Assembly (NCBI GenBank): GCA_045645165.1
Contig: JAZRIF010000229.1
Span: forward strand, 1-43,781
DNA from: CAMEON01 sp045645165
GTDB lineage: Bacteria > Bacillota > Clostridia > Oscillospirales > CAG-272
Length of the DNA stretch: 43,781 nucleotides
Direction: 5' to 3'
Shown here: positions 40,001-43,781 of the stretch, piece after piece
Layout: every line of letters begins with the position of its first letter
Numbering within the stretch: position 1 is the stretch's first letter
Made by a program: the position numbers and the translations under genes
The notes under the pieces: generated by a model
Databases searched by the model: none
Seen by the model: only the letters and a program-made list of their open reading frames with translations
What the model was told of the DNA's origin: nothing

Positions 40001-42766
40001 AAGATCGCCAGCGTTGAAGTCGCCGCCGAGAAGTTCGTTAAGGATTACATCACCTACTACAGCGGTATCTCCGGTGCTGCATACATGTACGTAACCGGTG
40101 ACCGTTCCTTCGAGCGTCGCTTCGCTTCCTACGTAGAGGCTAAGTCCGCATACGATGCTGCTATGGCTCAGTATGAGGAATCCGATGCAGAGGGCAAGGC
40201 AGCTCTGGAGAATGCTCTGGCTACCTCCGAGGCTACCTACCGTCAGGCTCTGGGTCAGCTCAGAACCTACATTCGTAACGTGGGCCGCGCTATTCAGATC
40301 ATTGAGAATGAATACGCTACCCTCAGCAAGCTCCTGGAGGATGCAAAGAACGGTTCTATCCTCATCAATAACACCGAGGGTTGCCCTCAGTCCATTATTG
40401 AAGAAATCACCGTTCAGCTTGCTAACACCGAAAAGTTCATGGCTGAGCAGCTTGGTGTGAAGTTCGATATGACCGTGGATAAGGCAGAGGTCGATACCTT
40501 CCTGCGTACCCACATCTCCACCTTGATCTTCTCTTCCTATGGCTCCGCAAATCACGCCAGCATTGGTGTGGTCGGTAAGGCTGAGAACCTCTACAAGATG
40601 CTGGCTACCGAGGATTACGGTCTGCTCCTCTCCGAGATGGATCTTCTCCGTTACCTGGATGCCAACCGTGATATGACCGACGACGAGCTCATCGCTAAGT
40701 ACGGTCTGAAGGCCGATAAGACCTCCGTAGACGGACTGATTCTCTTCCTGAAGGAACTGCTGGGCGAGAACTACCAGTTCGATCCCATCATCGCGAACAT
40801 GGATAATGGTATCGAGAATAACATCCGCGATTACATCGTGACCATGCTGTACGCTACCGTTACCGGTCTGAGCGATAACAGTGTCATTGCCGGCCTGAAC
40901 TTCGTTACCACCCGTCTGAACGACAGCGGTCGTCTGGTGCCCAACACCGCCAACATCAATACCGTTACCCGTGACATCGACAACGCTATCAAGGCTCTGC
41001 TGTTTGATACCAAGACCGGTGTGCTCGGTACCGTGACCGACGGTAACTACGACCTCTACACCCTGATCACTGAGGAGCAGATGACCAAGCTCATCGACGA
41101 TGCCGTTGAGATCATCCGCCTCAATACCCGTACCGAGGATAATGCTATTCCTGCCGATAAGGCTGTCGAGTATGCAACTCCCGATACCATGAGAAGTGAT
41201 CTCCGCGCTTACATTGAGAGCCGCTACTACAGAGAGGTTATCAATACCATCAATCCCGGCTTGGATACTAAGCTCTATATCCAGACTGTGTCCTCTCAGA
41301 CCAATGGCAGCATCGAGATGCTGGTCGCTCTGCGTAACGCCGCTTACGGCGATATCAAGGCTGCCTCTAAGTACGAGAGCTACATCCTGAATATGCTGGA
41401 TGACAAGGATCTGGCTGCCGCTCTGGATAGCATGAACGATACCCTGAAGGGCGCCTACGGCGACGTTCGTGGCGAGCTGGAGAAGGCTTACCTGAAGGCA
41501 TTTGCAATCGCTGTGCTGGGTAAGGATAAGGCTCCTACCGTTGGCAGTTATAAGAGACCCAACCCCGATCCCGAGGGCAAGGATATCAGCCTGAAGGATG
41601 AGGTTGCTAATCTGGTTACCGACGAGAGAATTGCCGCTCTGACCTTCGAGACTGCTGTTGAGCTGATCGCTGAGGTCGAGGCTCTCCATGCCAACTATGA
41701 TCTGGATGATGACTACGATGCTCACAGCCGCTCCGCTGAGTACGTTTACTACTACTATCTGAAGACTCTGGTCGATGTAGAGACCGATAACTACTACTAC
41801 GATGCCCAGATGGCTCAGATGGATGCAACCGTTCGTGCTGAGGTTCTCAAGAAGAACGAGGAGATCCTGGCTTCTCTGCCCGATGGCTTCGATAAGTACG
41901 ATCTCCATGATGCCATCATGAATTCCTTCGCCAATGCCGAGAGCTCCGTGAACGATTTCGCAGCTGCTGTTGCCGATAAGATCACGCATGTCGCTGAAGG
42001 CAAGAATTCCATCGAGGATGACGTACTGGCTTACTACTGCTACCTGCTGCTCAATAGCTTTGAGGGCTACAGCCTGAGTGATGCTCCTTCTGTCTCCATT
42101 CAGGGCTCCAGCACCAAGGTTAATAACGCACTGAAGATCCTGGATAACGATCTGAAGGATCGTATTCCTCTGATGCTGGCTGATGCAAGAGCTAACGCTA
42201 AGAGAGGCGAAATGCCTAACTACGCTCTGTCTTCCTTCAAGACGGACGAAGAGATGGACGCCATCGCCAACGAGCTGGTGGATGCCCTGATCAAGGCTCT
42301 GTTTGCTGAGGAGAGCGAGCGCACAACGCTGGTTCCCGAGGTCAGAGCATACGTAGAGCATGCATACTACATTGCTGTACTGGATCGCCTGAATGCAGAT
42401 GCTCTGCCTACCTTCCATGTATCTGAGATCTACGGTAGCTCCCTCTATGCGGCTGCTTCCGACCTTAAGGAACTCATGTACTACTTTGTCACCGCCAAGA
42501 CCGATATGACCGCAGAGGATATCGATGCGATTATCGGTAAGCCTAAGGGCCCGCTCGACGGTGGAGAGGAAGAGGAAGAGGCTTCCCGCTACTTGTCCGA
42601 TGACGGTCGTATCGTCTCTGTTACCTACGGTGATAAGAACGCTGACGGCAGTTATTCCGCATACAAGACCTTCATCCTGAACTATAACAACTTCTCGGTG
42701 AGCGTCGAGTACGAGGACGTCACATACACCATCCCCGCATATGGTTATGTGATCGTGATGCACTAA
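37007..42766 (+). CDS. Giant secreted DUF5696 protein with an inserted helical region
   Basis: A 1919-residue secreted protein (signal peptide cut near VAA, about residue 31). Residues about 50-300 are a beta/alpha N-terminal region. About 320-1000 match DUF5696, with PYMGAGNNAYNGYTFYPDGSGALF, VYGQDYAYH and a TIM-barrel-like part containing ITMYEELKAQGATNINFKLTGYANGGL. The family's usual C-terminal beta segment (GRIVSVTYGDKN to TIPAYGYVIVMH) appears only at 1866-1919. In between, about 1040-1855, lie some 800 mostly helical residues that ordinary members lack. This region includes coiled-coil-like heptads (about 1040-1130) and a repeated DLRAYIESRYYREVINTIN / EVRAYVEHAYYIAVLDRLN motif near 1400 and 1780. 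Function is unknown; the barrel hints at a glycosidase. AGGAG lies 7 bases before the first ATG. Confidence 0.85.
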   Translation: MMNFKKLMSFFLAVLMLCGVMTSLAVIPVAAEDPAGDSSSAAEEETTSVDYLFTEIYGSPEEKLATMKLMTTKGNYSIYALESSGEVAVKDLTTGQILFTNPYDVGAATASDSVKNEIMSQIIVKFDENGRERVYSSFEYAAMRDQIKVKNIKNGIRVEYTIGREEARRLVPRMIEKSRFEELIQAPMEEYYGVSYEDAQKFRYEKNHPLASASFYLCKQMSYFVYKSLDDCSSDRLKQDLLDAFPIVEKMDIYILDKAATTTEIEKIEEVIKTACPNYSYEEMDYDHQLTEYTGDEENPPVFKMALEYTLSEDGFTVRLPANGIRFNESKFQLTNVSVLPYMGAGNNAYNGYTFYPDGSGALFAFEDLADQNTYTVASKVYGQDYAYHKISGTYQQTVRYPVFGVVENTDYYDCTALDESTGEYVTTRLSGVIYDGVIKAQEEGLSASPVLKKFGNLVNNSEAEKVTVDRGYVAIVEEGDALTELVTYHAGVLSPYDTVQMNFIPRPKDSYNIADAISVGTNSEWTVVSNRKYVGNYKIHYVMLADENEATEKKLPADSWYEASWLGMAKAYRDYLTGKGILNQLSVDASADIPLYIESFGAAETVEKYLSIPVEVMRPLTSAEDVITMYEELKAQGATNINFKLTGYANGGLVYSTMPYRLKWEKAIQKGMEEDVSMQDLFDYAAGLKDGELGLFPEFEFSYQMTETNNSQMFDGFSSRKLGVRTIADRVAHKREYMATQQRYAGYLRLAVSPAYFDHFYEKLMDNYLGYNNVNGISVGSLGNALNSDFDEDEPYNREDSKSFVNKALEYISGAKQDNFEVMVDGGNAYTWKYVDHILGAALDSSRYIKASYSVPFIGVVLHGYMNFAGSPLNMEGDVNYAKLKAIENGASPYFTLSYQNTQILKDDEELSKYYSIRYDIWFDDVVEIYNELNNAMKDVQDKIITDHQFLSGMRVPDVDELDRDTDETLAFIKDFLDNKAEYEAKQKAESVADARDKIASVEVAAEKFVKDYITYYSGISGAAYMYVTGDRSFERRFASYVEAKSAYDAAMAQYEESDAEGKAALENALATSEATYRQALGQLRTYIRNVGRAIQIIENEYATLSKLLEDAKNGSILINNTEGCPQSIIEEITVQLANTEKFMAEQLGVKFDMTVDKAEVDTFLRTHISTLIFSSYGSANHASIGVVGKAENLYKMLATEDYGLLLSEMDLLRYLDANRDMTDDELIAKYGLKADKTSVDGLILFLKELLGENYQFDPIIANMDNGIENNIRDYIVTMLYATVTGLSDNSVIAGLNFVTTRLNDSGRLVPNTANINTVTRDIDNAIKALLFDTKTGVLGTVTDGNYDLYTLITEEQMTKLIDDAVEIIRLNTRTEDNAIPADKAVEYATPDTMRSDLRAYIESRYYREVINTINPGLDTKLYIQTVSSQTNGSIEMLVALRNAAYGDIKAASKYESYILNMLDDKDLAAALDSMNDTLKGAYGDVRGELEKAYLKAFAIAVLGKDKAPTVGSYKRPNPDPEGKDISLKDEVANLVTDERIAALTFETAVELIAEVEALHANYDLDDDYDAHSRSAEYVYYYYLKTLVDVETDNYYYDAQMAQMDATVRAEVLKKNEEILASLPDGFDKYDLHDAIMNSFANAESSVNDFAAAVADKITHVAEGKNSIEDDVLAYYCYLLLNSFEGYSLSDAPSVSIQGSSTKVNNALKILDNDLKDRIPLMLADARANAKRGEMPNYALSSFKTDEEMDAIANELVDALIKALFAEESERTTLVPEVRAYVEHAYYIAVLDRLNADALPTFHVSEIYGSSLYAAASDLKELMYYFVTAKTDMTAEDIDAIIGKPKGPLDGGEEEEEASRYLSDDGRIVSVTYGDKNADGSYSAYKTFILNYNNFSVSVEYEDVTYTIPAYGYVIVMH

Positions 42767-42799
42767 GCGGATCACGAAAGAAAGAGAGGTAACAATTCT

Positions 42800-43774
42800 A
42801 TGACCACTGAAGCGAAGAATCTGCAGGCGGTCAGCGCGCCCAAGACCAAGAAGCGCAAGGTTGCTTCCTTGGACAAGAAAAAGGCACGCGCCGGCTGGGT
42901 ATTCGTTCTGCCCTTCGTCATCGGCTTCGTTCTTGTGTACCTGCCTATCATGTGGAATTCCATTTGGATGAGTTTCCACAGCCTCCATATCGTGACCGGT
43001 GGCGGTTTCACGTTGGAGTTTGTTGGTCTTGAGAACTATAGTGATGCATTGTTCGAGGACCCCGACTTCGTTCAGACCCTTGTTACGGGTCTGACGGAGT
43101 TGCTCTTCGACATCCCCGCAATTCTGATTTTCTCCCTGTTCATGGCCGTCCTGCTGAACCAGAAAATGGCAGGCCGTGCCGTGTTCCGCGCCATCTTCTT
43201 CATTCCCGTTATCCTGTCTACCGGTCTGATGGAAGGCATCGAGGCTGGTAACATCCTGGGTACCATGATGGAGGGTAACGAGAGCATCGACGGATCAAAC
43301 TCCAGCGCAGCGAGTGAGATCGTCTCCGTCATGGATATTGAACGGTTGTTCTCTTCCATGAAGGTCGGTAAAGAGCTGGTGGACATCGTTGCTAAGATGA
43401 TCAACGAGATCTACGACATCGTGAATCGTTCCGGTGTCCAGATGCTGATCTTCCTGGCCGGTCTGCAGTCCATCTCTCGTGCCATCTACGAGGCTTGCCG
43501 TATCGACGGTTGTACCTCTTGGGAGACCTTCTGGAAGATTACCTTCCCCATGATCAGCCCCATGATCCTGGTTAACGGTGTCTACACCATCATCGACTCC
43601 TTTACCAGTAATTCCAACTCGGTTATGAACTACATCAATTCGGTCTACCAGGGCTCCGAGGGTCAGGTTCTGTCCTCTGCCATGGCGTGGATGTACTTCC
43701 TGATCGTTATGCTGATCCTGGCCGCAGCCGTCGGTATCTTCTCGGCCTTCGTGTTCTACCAAAAACGTGATTAA
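42800..43774 (+). CDS. Sugar ABC transporter permease, second MalF type
   Basis: A 324-residue permease with a basic N terminus (KTKKRKVASLDKKKARAG), six main helices and the EAA loop YEACRIDGCTSWETFWKITFPMISPM near 230-255. It differs from the first MalF-type permease of the operon. A polar stretch of about 65 residues (about 145-210, with SIDGSNSSAASEIVSVMDIERLFSSMKVGKEL) sits between helices, probably outside the cell. The start follows AGAGGT; the gap to the DUF5696 gene is 33 bp. A strong ribosome binding site, AAGGAGGT (43773-43780), overlaps the stop region and must serve a further gene beyond the window, most likely the MalG-type partner. Confidence 0.93.
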   Translation: MTTEAKNLQAVSAPKTKKRKVASLDKKKARAGWVFVLPFVIGFVLVYLPIMWNSIWMSFHSLHIVTGGGFTLEFVGLENYSDALFEDPDFVQTLVTGLTELLFDIPAILIFSLFMAVLLNQKMAGRAVFRAIFFIPVILSTGLMEGIEAGNILGTMMEGNESIDGSNSSAASEIVSVMDIERLFSSMKVGKELVDIVAKMINEIYDIVNRSGVQMLIFLAGLQSISRAIYEACRIDGCTSWETFWKITFPMISPMILVNGVYTIIDSFTSNSNSVMNYINSVYQGSEGQVLSSAMAWMYFLIVMLILAAAVGIFSAFVFYQKRD

Positions 43775-43781
43775 GGAGGTA

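Noticed and set aside
37007..42766. Tandem repeats suggesting a CRISPR array or similar
   Set aside because: The recurring motifs are protein-level helix repeats far apart, without regular DNA spacing. No CRISPR-like array of identical repeats occurs anywhere in the window.
37031..42988. A 1985-codon open frame on the minus strand opposite the DUF5696 gene
   Set aside because: It is a shadow: the forward gene's strong codon bias avoids TTA, CTA and TCA, which leaves the antisense frame open. It has no ribosome binding site, signal or domain. Similar long antisense frames lie over the other highly biased genes.

Overview
The window looks like chromosomal DNA of an uncultured, fermentative gut-type member of the Clostridia (Bacillota). 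The grounds are an acetate kinase, a TrmK-Nif3 pair, a DUF1858 CxxC protein, many lipoproteins with Thr/Glu/Pro-rich spacers, textbook TTGACA-17-TATAAT promoters, short U-tailed hairpin terminators, and a DUF5696/Yip1/ABC-permease cluster of the kind known from Clostridia and Paenibacillus. I assign nothing below class. No prophage, insertion sequence or CRISPR array was seen.

Layout. 1-2.3 kb (-): a class II aldolase, cut by the window edge, downstream of acetate kinase. 2.3-4.8 kb (-): a GH123/DUF4091-like lipoprotein. 4.8-5.4 kb: tRNA-Val(GAC) followed by two repeats, each made of a tRNA 3'-end fragment and a terminator. 5.4-8.2 kb (-): an ECF sigma factor, a membrane-anchored leucine-rich-repeat protein and a membrane protein in one operon. 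8.3-10.4 kb (-): a Gfo/Idh/MocA dehydrogenase and a TIM-barrel sugar isomerase. 10.6-15.9 kb: a sialate-O-acetylesterase-like lipoprotein (+) facing an operon for a membrane-anchored Ig-like protein and a GH71/GH99-like lipoprotein (-). 16-18.5 kb (+): DUF1858 protein, TrmK, Nif3 and a membrane protein. 18.6-21.8 kb: a small unknown gene and a polar amino acid ABC transporter (-) whose binding protein is circularly permuted. 21.9-23.7 kb: an AT-rich island with a frameshifted secreted protein. 23.7-28.5 kb (-): GH4 alpha-galactosidase, an unknown protein, a Na+/Ca2+ exchanger and an RlmI-type methyltransferase. 28.5-29.4 kb: non-coding DNA ending in a structured leader of about 390 nt. 29.4-43.8 kb (+): one large operon continuing past the window.

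How the genes work together. Much of the window serves capture and breakdown of glycans outside the cell: secreted hydrolases and an esterase, alpha-galactosidase, and cytoplasmic sugar oxidation and isomerisation, with acetate kinase giving ATP at the end of fermentation. The 14-kb operon encodes an unusually large solute-binding protein fused to carbohydrate-binding-like domains, a MalF/MalG-type permease pair, a secreted propeller-TPR-Yip1 membrane protein, a 1919-residue DUF5696 protein and the first permease of a second pair. It has no ATPase, so a shared ATPase elsewhere must energise it. Its codon use (CGT, GGT, AAG, CTG) differs from the CGC/GGC-rich genes to its left and suggests high expression.

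The strongest unusual signals are the circularly permuted amino-acid-binding protein (20864-21751), the long structured leader (about 29043-29432) before the large operon, the giant DUF5696 protein with an inserted helical region of about 800 residues, the tRNA-3'-end/terminator modules, and two single-base frameshifts (22289-23385 and 33932-34805) that could be real or assembly errors.
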